From contig QYRS01000002.1 in the NCBI GenBank assembly GCA_006503535.1, positions 1,364,001 through 1,428,000 of the forward strand: a DNA stretch of 64,000 bases, read 5' to 3'. Below the pieces are notes generated by a model that saw nothing but the letters and a program-made list of their open reading frames with translations, was not told the DNA's origin and searched no databases. The translations under genes and the position numbers were made by a program. The stretch's first letter is position 1. Each line of letters begins with the position of its first letter. Source of the stretch: Arthrinium phaeospermum (lineage: Eukaryota > Ascomycota > Sordariomycetes > Amphisphaeriales > Apiosporaceae). Shown piece by piece: positions 12,201 to 23,478 of the stretch.

Positions 12201-14289
12201 GCGTAAACGTCCGTTTAGTAGGCGGTATCACGAGTTTCATGACTTCATCTAATTTTCGAGCAGCGCCAGTTATGGCGTCGTTACTCCGATAAAGGTAGGT
12301 CCAAAGGAGTCTCGCAATGACTTGGAGACACAACGGCCGCATGGCCCGGTCTTTCAGCCGCGGCTGCAAGGGTAGAACGAGCTGCAACCACTGCGAACTC
12401 GACGTTTCAGGGGGTGAAACGCAGACCATGGTAGCCGTCAAGGGGAACGCGAATTGCCAATGACGGGGCTTGACGAACATCTGTGCCAAGCGGGGTGTAG
12501 TGTTACTGATGACTTCGCCCCATTTGGGATTGGTGAAATGACTATTGCTTGCCTTGGCGGCGATGGGTAGGAGCAGTGTGTCCAAGACTTGACAGAACGC
12601 TGATTTGACTTTTTGGCCATGCGATTTGGCGAAAAGTCTTCCCAGCGAGACTAGGAAATCGCACGACTGCTCCCATGCAAGGTCGTTCTCAATATTGATG
12701 CGCAGGTGCTTCATGCCCCCCAACACCAGCTCCATCTGACCTTCAGGGTCTTTCGCCGTCGTAGGGCTTCGGGCTGCATATTCCTGGAGCGAACGGTCGA
12801 GGTCGACGACGAATCTATCTGTAACACTGACAAAATTGATCTCACTCATGACTCCCAGAAGCTGCGCGAACAGATTCCAGTTGGCCAACTTCAACGGAGA
12901 CACAAAAAGTTGTTCAATGTCGGCAATCTTGAGTTGGCCAAAGATGATGCTTTCGAGTTTGTCTTCCATTTCGACCGTGATGGAGCTGAGACTACTTTGA
13001 CTGATAACCTCCAAAAGAACACGACAGAGTATATAGATCGACACAATAGACCGACGTTCGGCCTGGGCCACATACTCTTGCTTCGCTGCAAGTGACGTTG
13101 GGCTATTTGCTGCCCCGGCCTCCGAAGCCGATGCGTTCGCAGCGACGACTTGTACCGGTTCGGTGTTGCGCCTCAAAAGGGGGGCGCTGGTAGGGGCACC
13201 TCTCGATTGCTGGAGCTGTTGCCTTGCTTCACTGGCGGACTCGCTTTTGTGTTTCCTCCATAGCATGATCAAGTCGATCAGAGGTTTCGGCCTCTGCTTT
13301 GCGATATGACCAAGGGCGACAATGAATTGGTCGAATGCTGGGTCTGCCCCGGGGCCGCAGATCTGCTCGATCTGCGGCTCGGGGTCAAAAGGAACCGTGA
13401 TGCATTCGTTCAGCTTCTCTTCGGCAAGCGCGATGAACTTGGAAGGGCATTAGTACGCCGCCCATACAGGGTTCAGGGCCATTTCCAAACTTACATGTGT
13501 AAATAAGACATGCAAGGCATACTCGCCGACAGTTTTATTTTCGTTATGATGGCGCGAAGAGTGTGACGGGTGGTGGGAGTGGTCCCGTCTTGACCTGCTA
13601 TGCATTCGCTCTACCCTTCTCTGCGTAAGTGTTCCCGAATTGCTATCGGTCGTGGACAAGGTCCTCTCCAACGTGGAATGCATGCTGGAGTTTGCGGTTG
13701 AGCCTGACAAGGCCGTTGGCGGTCGGGAAGCCATGGTCGCATCCGTCTCCGTTCGACCCGTCCCAAGCGGTTCTGTTCTGTCGTTCAGTAGCCCAACGCC
13801 GGCAGCAGCAATCATCTGCGGGCTCAGTGGACTCGAGGACGTGCTGGCCAAACTTCCATTCCTCGAGTGTTGGAACCCATGGACGATCGATGTTTGTCGG
13901 TGGTGCCCATACGCCGCCGCCTTCGAATCTATCACTCTTTCCAGGATACCAGCAAAGCCTTGACGGGAGCCGGCTGAGGTCGGAAGCCGTGGCGAGGAGG
14001 TAGGGCCGGCGGACGGTGGCGGGGACTCTGGTATGCCGGCGAGCCCAATGGACTTGTCGAGGGAAGATTCGCGAGAATGCGCAGCCGACCGGCTGATGGG
14101 AGGCTCTAGAGACAGAGGGAGATGTCGTACGGTGTTCTCCCAGCTGTCATCCTCGTCGAGGACGTTGAGCCGCGATGTCGAACGGGGAGAATGCCTCAGT
14201 GGATCTTGGCTAAGTTCTGCGAGCGCCTGCGACGGAGCTACAAATACCGACGTCGATGTCAGTAACGGCATCGAATACAGTAACTGCAC
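6268..14289 (-). CDS. TAO3: Cell morphogenesis protein Tao3/Pag1 (Furry family)
   Basis: Tao3/Pag1/Mor2 is a giant HEAT-repeat scaffold of the RAM/MOR network. It activates the NDR kinase (Cbk1/Cot1/Orb6) and controls polarised growth and septation. Exon 1 is 13495-14289 and exon 2 is 6268-13437. The 57-bp intron has donor GTAAGT, branch site TACTAAT and acceptor CAAG, and joins LHVLFTH to FIALAEEKL without losing frame. The product is about 2654 residues. A Ser-rich N-terminal region (1-240) is followed by the N-terminal, middle and C-terminal Mor2/Pag1 blocks, including ICGPGADPAFDQFIVALGH and PLIDLIMLWRKHKSES near the exon junction. A Gly/Ser-rich linker (nt 6510-6620) precedes the terminal motif NTYLMKSPDSPG. 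The start is uncertain: Met at 14289 or 14271, and an AG after TTTGTAG near 14238 could instead be a splice acceptor from an upstream exon. Confidence 0.93.
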
Positions 14290-16599
14290 TCTCCAGGCAC
14301 CTTATCCTGGACGGTTCACCCCTCTCTTGTGAAACACGACGTTTGTGCGGACAGGAAGCTTGTTGGCCGCCAAACGCAGTCCCGCGCGCTCAGATTGGGG
14401 CGCGACGCCGGTCGCAAGCTTGTGTTTCGACTGATCAGGGTGGACGCTACAAGGGGTACGGACGGGGTAGGCCAGGATGGAGAGGAAAAGGACCGTAATT
14501 GAAGGTTTGGTTAGGTAGGTTGGGCAGGTATGGGAACCACACTCACACCTCATCATCGAAGATTATCATATATAAAGCATGCCCCATGATCTTCTCTTAT
14601 GGCATCAGGACCGGCGCTGGCTGTGTTTGCTGCATCTAAATTTGATGAATTGGCTGGGCGGGCAATATCGCTGGCTATGATGTAAATTTACTATACGGTC
14701 GCAACGGAGGGAGAATTAAATTGAAAATGCTCCGGGACCTAATCAATCCCCGTCCTTTTTCTTTTCTCCCCCCTCTGGCCCTTCTGGCCCTTGTAGCGAG
14801 GGAGGTGTCGCGCGCTTTGGCATCTTGGAGCCTCGTGCTTCTGCTGTTGCTAGCGAACGACTCGCTAATCCTATCCCGCTGCTCCATCACAATTTCGGGT
14901 CCATGGGCATGCAAGGTACGAGCCGATGACCTATCAGATTTACATACAGTCATGCTGTTTGTTCACGCAGCGTTGGGCTGCCAGTGTGCGAAGGACTCTG
15001 CAATTCAGCCACATACGGGCCAAACGGCTAACAGCCAATTCAGTGTGCGGGATCCAGGTCTGGCTGAATGCAAAGCTTAACCTGCTGTCCAGAGCTGTAA
15101 AGCTACGGGGTAGGTAGGAGGTAGGAGAGACTGAGACCAGCCGCACATTATGTTGCGACATGCACTTTCAGCCGACCCAGGATATCCCATCCATCACGAA
15201 AGCGCTGCGTTTGGAACAACACTTCCCGTGAATGATCGGCATGCCAGCTTATCCAGCTACTTATGCATGGGCATTACCTATCAGATCCATTGGCAATTGA
15301 CATGCTCTGTACGCATCATCGATGTCAATGGCACCAAGTAATCCCTGATCCGTACAGTACGGCAGCAGCGCTGCCATCATCTAAGGCCTAATATTGGCCA
15401 AGTCTAGATTCATACGGCCTTTTCGTTGAGCAGGAACACTCCTGCGTGCCTAGGCTCGGATATGAAGAAGCCTGATTGGCACTCATTAAACTGCAGGTGG
15501 TCTATCTCTTGACTAAGAGTTACCTATCTCATGTATGGTAGGTACATGTAAGGTATGCTCCGATTGGGATGTCATGCCCCGGCACTACAAAAGAGAAAAC
15601 AATGGATTGATTGGTAGGCCTGGCAGGTTTGTCAAGACTCTAAGCTCTTCGACTAGCATCCAACTCATAGATAAGTACATCCATACATTTATATACTACC
15701 TATATGCAACAGAACCTTATTCGATACATCTCCGTTCTTTGAGGAGGATGCTGAGCACCTATCTTATACTACAGAGTCTATATATTGTTGGAAAGTTGAA
15801 GGGAAGTTCTTCCGGTTTACGAGTCGTAATCTTGATTTAGCTGATGTATTGATGTACATTGTGCCCGGGTACCGAAGAGCTTATGGCGCCGCCCGAAGCA
15901 TTCGGGGCTGCCGCTTGACGATTCGGAAGTTTCCTGCCTTGGCCAACCCCGATGATTAGGTAAGTTGGCATTGCATGCATTGATGTATAAATATGCCTAC
16001 TGTACCTACATATGTAAGTATGTGCCTCTAGAGAAGAAACTTACCAGTGATTCGGGTATGGATATAAAGCTCCTAGTTTACTAGCCTCCTGCATCCGGGC
16101 AAACTTAAGATGTTCGATGATGGCTACTAAACCCTGAGTATTCCTGATGGGCCATGCCTCTTATGCAGATTGAAACTTGCACATACGTACGGGTAAGCGA
16201 GACAGCTAATGCATGCGTAAAGTGACATACTGCGGCCATCCACGTACATGATGGGCCTCTGAGTTGGATTCCATCGAAATGAGCTACAGCACCGAATACA
16301 CGTGCGAGATATCTATCTACATAGTAGGTATTCGGGAACTCGTGCAGCCGGAGGTGGATGACAATCATCACGGGTCAAGCCGGGCCATGCTAGTGCGCTG
16401 CAAGTGGTGTGATACAGTGCTTGCTTACTGTACCGATGGAAGTCCACGGTCAGAGGAGAGAAACGTGCCCAGTCAACATAATCTTAATCATTAATTGGAC
16501 TATCTACTCAAGCCGTCATCGCCATGCATACAGTATAACTCTGGAAACGAGCGCGGGAGGTTATCGGGTGTCCAGGATAAGAGAGGCATGTACCAATTG
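14290..16599. other. Intergenic, TAO3 upstream region
   Basis: About 2.3 kb upstream of TAO3. The proximal part (to about 14560) carries a GTGAGT site and a C/T-rich tract and may contain a 5' leader intron. From 15400 on, the DNA is scattered with short TACCTACATAC-type simple motifs common in Sordariomycete intergenic DNA. No open frame here looks like a protein. I see nothing else in it. Confidence 0.5.
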
Positions 16600-16601
16600 T
16601 A

Positions 16602-16628
16602 TCCCCTCAGAGGCTATAACGCTGCTTG
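16602..16628 (+). repeat. Left terminal inverted repeat
   Basis: 27-bp repeat starting TCCCCTCAGAGGCTA, preceded by TA. It matches the reverse complement of 20273-20299 except at repeat positions 16 (T versus C) and 18 (A versus G). Confidence 0.85.
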
Positions 16629-16636
16629 CACGGCGA

Positions 16637-16657
16637 CGGTTATTCCGTCACAGCTAA
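16637..16657 (+). repeat. Left subterminal inverted repeat (21 bp)
   Basis: A 21-bp block starting CGGTTATTCCGTC lies 35 bp in from the left end. It is identical to the reverse complement of 20103-20123, which lies 176 bp in from the right end, so the left arm seems to lack about 140 bp or the right arm has gained it. Confidence 0.8.
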
Positions 16658-16739
16658 CAACCCCTGCTAGCTTCAGTACAGACCAATTTTCGGTGGCGAT
16701 ACCCCCCTGTAGAGTATATCTGTAAAGTCGCTTTGGGAA

Positions 16740-19700
16740 GTACCTTAGGTTTATTTATTATTGTTGTTGATCGATATCGATGGATGTTATAAAGCTTAAA
16801 AAACAGTAATATTAAATATCGTAAGCCTAAAATATAATATTAAGTAATAGGATTTACTTAAATATATTAATTTATCGATTTTTAGCTTAAAGTTATTTAA
16901 ACCATCAACTATATTAAATTTATTAATTTTACAATATAATAATGTTAATAACGTTAATAATAATAAATTAATTAATATATATTTAAATAACTATTATTAA
17001 CTTATTTTATTTTAAAATAAAGCCCTTTTAACCGATTATATTAATTTTTAACGATTTTAATATTTATTACGTTATTTAAATAGGTCCAATTTATTTAAAC
17101 GCGCTTTACCGACTTTAATACGTTACTCCTACTACGATAGCTTAAAAATCTTATTTTTTACTTACTTAATTCGTATTTTATTTTAATATTACACCTAAAT
17201 ATAATTTTAACCGGAAACGCGTTACTAAATAGATTAAACGTAACTAACCGGTTAATTTACCGATTAAGTAATGGAATACAATTTATCAGCTATTTTTTAA
17301 TATATAGAATAATAGCTATAAGAATATTATTTTCTTAATATTAAATTACTTACATTAAACTATTATATATAATTACTAATACGCTTATAACTATTAAAAA
17401 AGTAACAAATATCGTAATTATAAATATAAATCGATAAATAATCATTAAAAATTTTTTCAAATTAGAGCAAATTACGTATATAAATTAAAAGTCGCGTTTA
17501 TATACGATATAAATAATAACGCGTTTAAGAATATATTACGGGTAATTATTCTAACTTATTAAATTTATATATAAGCAGATAATTTTAATTATTTATTAAT
17601 TAGGTTACTATTATATATTCCGATAAAAAACATAACTACACACTTAATAATACCGATTTAAAGAAAATTAATAAAACGTTATAAAAAACTATCATTAATT
17701 ATATCGTTTTTAGCCATAAATTAAACGTTAATAACGCCTTTCGATACCTAATAAATAATATTCCTTTCTAATTACACACTTAACCGGCCGGCTTTATTAA
17801 TTATACCATTATTAATCGTAGAATAATATATAAAAAGGTAATAAAATATTTAAAATAGAAAAGTAATTTCGATTAGGTATCTTAGCGCGGCGATAAGCTG
17901 GACCAGCTCTCTAACGCGTATCTTTATTATATTAATAAAGGTTATTTTATAAAACGTATAAACGTTATTATTAAAAAATTAATAAGCCTTAATAAAGTTT
18001 AATACAGCTTATATTTTATACTATTTTTACTTACTAATTACTTCGATACTTTCAATTCGATTATATTAATTAATTTTACCTATAATACTAATAATTTAAA
18101 GTAGCAAATATTTATTTTAATAATCCGCGATTTTATTAATAATTAATTATTTTTTAGCTTTTTTTTAATAGAAACTTCTTTTTTTACTTTTATATAAGCT
18201 TATTTAAAGGGTATTAAAAAATAAGTACCTAAATTTAATCCAACCTTCGTTATTAACGATAATAATATCGCTAAATAAAAAGTATTTCATAATTATACTA
18301 TTATTTTAAAAACGTTAATACATAATTTATAATATTAATATTATTAAAAATATACAATTAAGCGTAATTTACTTAAAAAAAACTTTAAGGCGGTTTACTA
18401 ATAAGCCTTTAACACGATATATTAAAATAATAACGCCGATAAAATTATAATATAGATTTAATACGCCATTAACGCCGTTTCGATAAGTAATAAATATAAT
18501 AAATATCGTAAATTTTTAATCGAAAAATTAAATAAAAAACTAAAGTAATAAGTATTATATAGTAAATAAATATAGTATTTTAACTAAATACCTATATTAT
18601 AATATACATTTAAATTTATTTAAATTTAAATTTATATTATAATATAGAATTAAACTATTTTTAATTAATTTTTTTTAAATTCAATATTCTAACACTATTA
18701 TAAATAATAATAACGTCGCTATTAAAAGGTTTCTATAATAATATTAAATTTTATAATATAAAAAAGGACTTATACTAATCTTTTTTATTTAATACGATTT
18801 AATACTTTATTAATATCGCATTAAAATAATCGATAAATAATTAATATAAATAAGTAACTTATTTTAATTAAAAATACTACGTTTTTATTAAGTATTTTAA
18901 TACATTAAGAAATTTATTAATTAACTTATAGAAATTCGTCGGCGCTAAGTTGTTTAAAGTTGAACGGCATAATCGCGAGAATATCGACTTTTTTTACGTT
19001 TGCGATATTAAGAACCTCCGCTGCTTTTACTTTTTTTATAAGCGTTATCGATTATTTTATAAATATTTTTAAATAGAATACCTTAACGGTAACAAGTTTA
19101 TATTTAACCAGTTTATAATACTTTTATATTTTTTTACTTTTCTAGTTAATTAGTTAGCGTATAATAATAGTGAAAGGTGAGAGGACTTTTTAACCGATAA
19201 AGAACTAAATATTAAGGAGTAATAAAGGTAAATATATTAATTATTAATTAAATATTATATTTTTTACTTAATTTATATTTATAGGCGTAACGTTAATATA
19301 GCTTTAGCCGACCTAATATTTAAAGCGTATTATAAAACGATTTTTAAAGTTAATTAATATTTTACTTAGCTATATTACAAAACAAGGCGCGTAGTTTAAC
19401 CCTTTCAATTAGTCAATTAATAATATATTATGGAATAATTACCGGCCAACTTACGAAGATTAATAATAAATAAAGTAATGGAGTTCGATTTACCGAGTTA
19501 TATTAATAAGGCGTTAAACTTAAACATCTCTCCTTAAAAAGCGTTAATAGGCTTTGTTTAACGCGTTCAACAAAGGAATTAACAAATCGGCATATTTCTA
19601 GTTAATGTTTATTAAAATACGCGTTTTTTTAACGGTGTTAATAAATTTCTATTAATTTAAGCTGTTTTATTAATTATAATTACTCTAATAACACGATTTG

Positions 19701-19965
19701 TTACGTTTTAGCTAATTTTTTTACTAAAATTAATCGATTTAATAAATAAACTAATTAATTATAATCTTACACTAGTAATATAATAATTAATATAGTATTT
19801 ATATATTCTTTTATTAATAAAACGGCGACGACGAGGTTAGTAATTAATTAATTACTTAATTAAGCAATAAACGCGTATTAACTGCTTATTTAAATACTTA
19901 AAACATAAAAAAGTAAGTATAGTAATATATAGTAATATAAATAGTAACGTGTAAACTTTAGCATT
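16740..19965. other. AT-rich RIP-mutated core
   Basis: About 3.2 kb in which TA, TT and AA steps dominate, CA/TG are nearly absent, and the remaining C and G sit mostly in CG or in CC/GG clusters. All six frames are broken. This is the classical RIP pattern of C-to-T change at CA on both strands, and implies that the sequence was once repeated in the genome. The change in composition at both borders is sharp. Which element was mutated cannot be told by eye. Confidence 0.85.
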
Positions 19966-20102
19966 AACTAGGCTTATTAGAGCCGTTGCCCGGTGAGACG
20001 AGACCGGTATTTGTAGATTTGTATGTGAAATATACTAAGTAAGCTAAGACTAAGTATTTATTTATACCCATTAATAGGGATCGGCGACTGACTGAAAAGG
20101 GT

Positions 20103-20123
20103 TTAGCTGTGACGGAATAACCG
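20103..20123 (-). repeat. Right subterminal inverted repeat (21 bp)
   Basis: Exact inverted partner of 16637-16657. It belongs to a right arm of about 330 bp that has ordinary base composition and has escaped the mutation seen in the core. Confidence 0.8.
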
Positions 20124-20272
20124 ATACCGTTTGCACGCCAAATTTGGTGTATTGTACACACTGGTATGTGAGCCGTGCGGTGGCTGGTAACAAGCAGCAG
20201 AGCTAATTGGCTGAAATCCCCCTTGCTAGCACTTGCACGGCCGTGCCGATCAGTTGTGGCTGTATTGTACCC

Positions 20273-20299
20273 CAAGCAGCGCTGTAGCCTCTGAGGGGA
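20273..20299 (-). repeat. Right terminal inverted repeat
   Basis: Inverted partner of 16602-16628 (25 of 27 identical), directly followed by TA at 20300-20301. Confidence 0.85.
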
Positions 20300-20301
20300 T
20301 A

Positions 20302-21284
20302 GAAGAGATATAGCACGTATACAAACTGCACCTCAACAGAACTCAAGGTCACACACCACATGGATGGAGTCCGTGGGAATGACCCTCCTCCTCCTCCATC
20401 ATCATTATCAGCATCATCATATGCAGTAGAATGCTTCCACGGGTTTCTTTCCATTCCACCATCTTACGATCGAATCTGACAGCCCTTATCCCGCTATTCC
20501 GTATCCCCTCTGCCCAGTGCTCTGCCCAGTGCTCTACCCAACCCTCTGGTCTTCCTGGAGCTGCAACTTTGCGGGGTCCCCTACTCTCGATGCAACAGGG
20601 CTGCTGAGTGGAGAGGGTTGGAGTCTGGACAGCGTGGTCAAAATCTCGCACTATCGCACTATCGCACTAAATCCTTACCAGCGACGGGAGCGAACAGCAG
20701 CCAAAAGAATTGGTTGCCGTCTTGGTCCGTCTCAACCGTGCAGCAGCAGCAGCAGCAGCAGCAGCGAGCGAGCGGCAAGCGGGCGCACATTCACACTCAC
20801 ACTCCCCAATCCCACGCACCCACCCACTCACACTGCACCATACTCTGCAAACCCTGAACCTCCGAAAAGTACCTAGGTCCTACATAGGCTAGGTCCTGCC
20901 TTACTTGGGCCCGACTACGGGGTGGATTATTTCCCGCCGGGAACTCTCAAGAGATTGACTTAGGTTATCCTTTTGTCCCTGCTTACGTCCACACTTTCCC
21001 TAAAACCAACCCGCACTCAATCACTGTCCTCCACCAGCAAACATCTTGGGAGGCTCACACCTAACGATTTGCTTCGTTTGGGTGACTTCAAGTCGTGTTC
21101 TGTGACACTTTCGGGCGGGACTAGGGGAACAAGACCGGTTCAGCTACGCTCCCCACCGTGATCGCACACAGTATACGCCCAGTGCATCGCCACTTTTCAC
21201 AACGTGGCCCGCCGCAACTCGCGATAAACCTCGGGTTCCTCCCGCTTCCCTACGAGGCTTCCCGTGGAAGCAGGCAACATCATC
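20302..21284 (+). promoter_or_regulatory. Upstream region and leader of the P450 reductase gene
   Basis: About 980 bp between the transposon remnant and the CPR start codon. It holds eight tandem CAG triplets (20741-20764), CACTCACAC-type tracts (20780-20845) and a CCTAGGTCCTACATAGGCTAGGTCC cluster near 20873. The last 300 bp are C/T-rich and look like a leader. The element's right end lies less than 1 kb from the gene, so RIP or heterochromatin spreading could affect its expression (inference). Confidence 0.45.
20741..20764 (+). repeat. (CAG)8 microsatellite
   Basis: Eight uninterrupted CAG triplets about 520 bp upstream of the CPR start codon, in non-coding DNA. Confidence 0.9.
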
Positions 21285-23478
21285 ATGGCAACGCAACTCG
21301 ACACTCTGGACATTATTGTCCTGACGGTCATCTTACTGGCCACCTCGGCCTATTTCACAAAGGGCAAGCTGTGGGGTGTCACCAAAGACCCCTATGCCAA
21401 CTCGTTCGCAAACACCAACGGCTTGAAGGCCGGCAAGACAAGAAACATTCTCGAGAAGATCGAGGAAGCCGGTAAAAACTGCATCATCTTCTATGGCTCG
21501 CAAACCGGCACGGCCGAGGACTATGCCTCAAGATTGGCCAAAGAGGGCAAGAGCCGCTTCGGGCTTGAGACCATGGTAGCCGACCTCGAGGACTATGACT
21601 ACGACAACCTCGATCAGCTCCCGGAAGACAAGGTCGTCTTTTTCGTCCTCGCTACCTACGGTGAAGGCGAACCCACCGATAATGCAGTAGATTTCTACGA
21701 ATTCATCACTGGCGAGGACGTCTCCTTCTCCGAGTCGGCCGACCCGCCTCTGGGCACCCTGAAATATGTCACCTTTGGTCTGGGCAACAACACCTATGAA
21801 CACTACAACTCTATGGTCCGCAACGTCGACAAGGCTTTGACGAAGCTCGGCGCCCACAGAATTGGCGATGCTGGCGAGGGCGATGACGGTGCTGGAACAA
21901 TGGAAGAAGACTTCCTTGCCTGGAAGGAGCCCATGTGGGCTGCTCTTGCGAAGAAGATGGGACTGGAGGAGCGCGAAGCACAGTACGAGCCCATCTTCGG
22001 CATTGTCGAGCGCGAAGGTCTCACCAAGGACTCGCACGAGGTTTACCTCGGCGAGCCCAACAAGATGCACCTCGAGGGCTCTGCTCGCGGTCCCTTCAAT
22101 GCCCACAACCCTTACATCGCCCCTATCGTCGAATCCAAGGAGATCTTCAACGTCAAGGATCGCAACTGCCTGCATCTGGAAGTTGACATCAGCGGCTCCA
22201 ACTTGTCCTACCAGACTGGTGACCATATCGCCATCTGGCCCACAAACGCCGGACAGGAGGTTGACTATTTCCTGGACATCCTTGGCCTCACTGAGAAACG
22301 GGACACTGTTATTAGCGTCAAAGCCCTTGAGCCCACAGCCAAAGTTCCCTTCCCGACCCCTACAACGTTTGATGCAATTGTGCGATACCACATGGAGATT
22401 TGCGCTCCCATTTCTCGTCAGTTTGTTGCCACTCTTGCTGCTTTCGCCCCCGATGAGTCCTCCAAGGCGGAGATGACAAAGCTCGGACAAGACAAGGACT
22501 ACTTCCACGATAAGGTTAGCAAGTATCACTACAACCTCGCCGGTCTTTTGCGCATGGTTGGCGGCGGCCAGAAGTGGAACAACGTGCCTTTTTCTGCATT
22601 CATTGAAGGCTTGACCAAACTGCAACCCCGCTACTACTCCATCTCTTCGTCTTCTGCTGTGCAGCCCAAGAAGATCTCGATCACAGCTGTGGTTGAGTCT
22701 CAAGTGATCCCCGGACGCGCCGATCCTTTCCAAGGTGTCGCTACCAATTATCTGCTTGCTCTCAAGGAAAAGCAAAATGGTGAGCCGAACCCCAAGCCGT
22801 TTGGTATGACATACGAAATCTGTGGTCCCCGTAACAAGTACGATGGTATTCATGTGCCGGTCCACGTGCGTCACTCCAACTTCAAGCTTCCTTCCGATCC
22901 GTCTAAGCCTATCATTATGATTGGTCCTGGAACGGGTGTCGCTCCTTTCCGAGGTTTCGTGCAAGAACGTGCCAAGCAGGCCGAGGATGGCGAGACTGTG
23001 GGCAAGACTATACTCTTCTTTGGTTGCCGGAAGCGAAGCGAGGACTTTATGTATGAGTCCGAGTGGGAGGTAAGTAAACCCTGGTTTTTTCCCTGATTGA
23101 CTCATCCACTTACATATTCGCAGGAACGCAAGAAGGCCTTGGGTGATGCGTTCGACATGCCTATTGCTTTCTCGAGAGATGGCCCTAAGAAGGTCTACGT
23201 TCAACACCTTCTCAAGGAGCGTTCAAAGGAGATCAATGAGCTGCTGGAGAAGAAAGCTTACGTCTACGTGTGTGGCGACGCCGCAAACATGGCACGTGAG
23301 GTCAACACAGTCCTCGCCCAGATCATCTCGGAGCAGCGAGGCATCCCCGAAGCCAAGGCAGAGGAGATTGTGAAGAATATGAGGGCATCCAACCAATACC
23401 AGGTACGTAACAACAAAGTGCTTCGCCTAGAGAAAACCCCCCGCTAACCTTTGGCATTAGGAGGATGTTTGGTCATAA
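21285..23478 (+). CDS. NADPH-cytochrome P450 reductase
   Basis: This ER-anchored diflavin enzyme passes electrons from NADPH through FAD and FMN to cytochromes P450, for example in ergosterol synthesis and detoxification. Exons are 21285-23069, 23124-23402 and 23461-23478, giving 693 residues, normal for fungal CPR. An N-terminal membrane anchor (about residues 7-24) is followed by the FMN-binding loop YGSQTGTAEDYA (about 68) and LATYGEGEPTDNA. Next come the FAD motif RYYSISSS (about 449), the NADPH pyrophosphate site IGPGTGVAPFRGF (about 546) and VYVCGDAANMA (about 642). The C terminus is EDVWS, whose tryptophan is the residue known to stack on FAD. The last exon encodes only these five residues. 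An in-frame Met seven codons upstream (21264) is possible, but the chosen start gives the usual N terminus. Organisms name it cprA, ncp1 or NCP1, so no symbol is given. Confidence 0.97.

Larger units (their letters stand above)
16602..20299. mobile_element. TA-flanked DNA transposon remnant with RIP-mutated core
   Basis: The 3,698-bp segment begins and ends with a 27-bp terminal inverted repeat (25 of 27 identical; both differences are transitions). It is flanked by TA at 16600-16601 and 20300-20301. A TA target duplication with short inverted termini is what the Tc1/mariner (including fungal Fot1/pogo) superfamily leaves. A second exact 21-bp inverted match lies inside the ends (16637-16657 and 20103-20123). 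The interior, about 16740-19965, is very AT-rich. Almost all CA and TG dinucleotides have gone while CG remains, and stops occur in every frame, which is the expected outcome of repeat-induced point mutation. No transposase can be read, so the family assignment rests on the ends alone. A nested insertion of another element inside a smaller TIR element is the main alternative. Confidence 0.75.

Noticed and set aside
16740..19965. Centromeric or mitochondrial insertion as the source of the AT-rich block
   Set aside because: The block is only 3.2 kb, lies within inverted repeats flanked by TA, and shows loss of CA/TG with retention of CG, which fits RIP better than mitochondrial DNA or a centromere.
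21528..23207. 559-codon open frame on the minus strand opposite the P450 reductase
   Set aside because: It is the shadow of a strongly codon-biased gene; the plus strand shows every motif of the enzyme, and the antisense frame has no protein-like domain.
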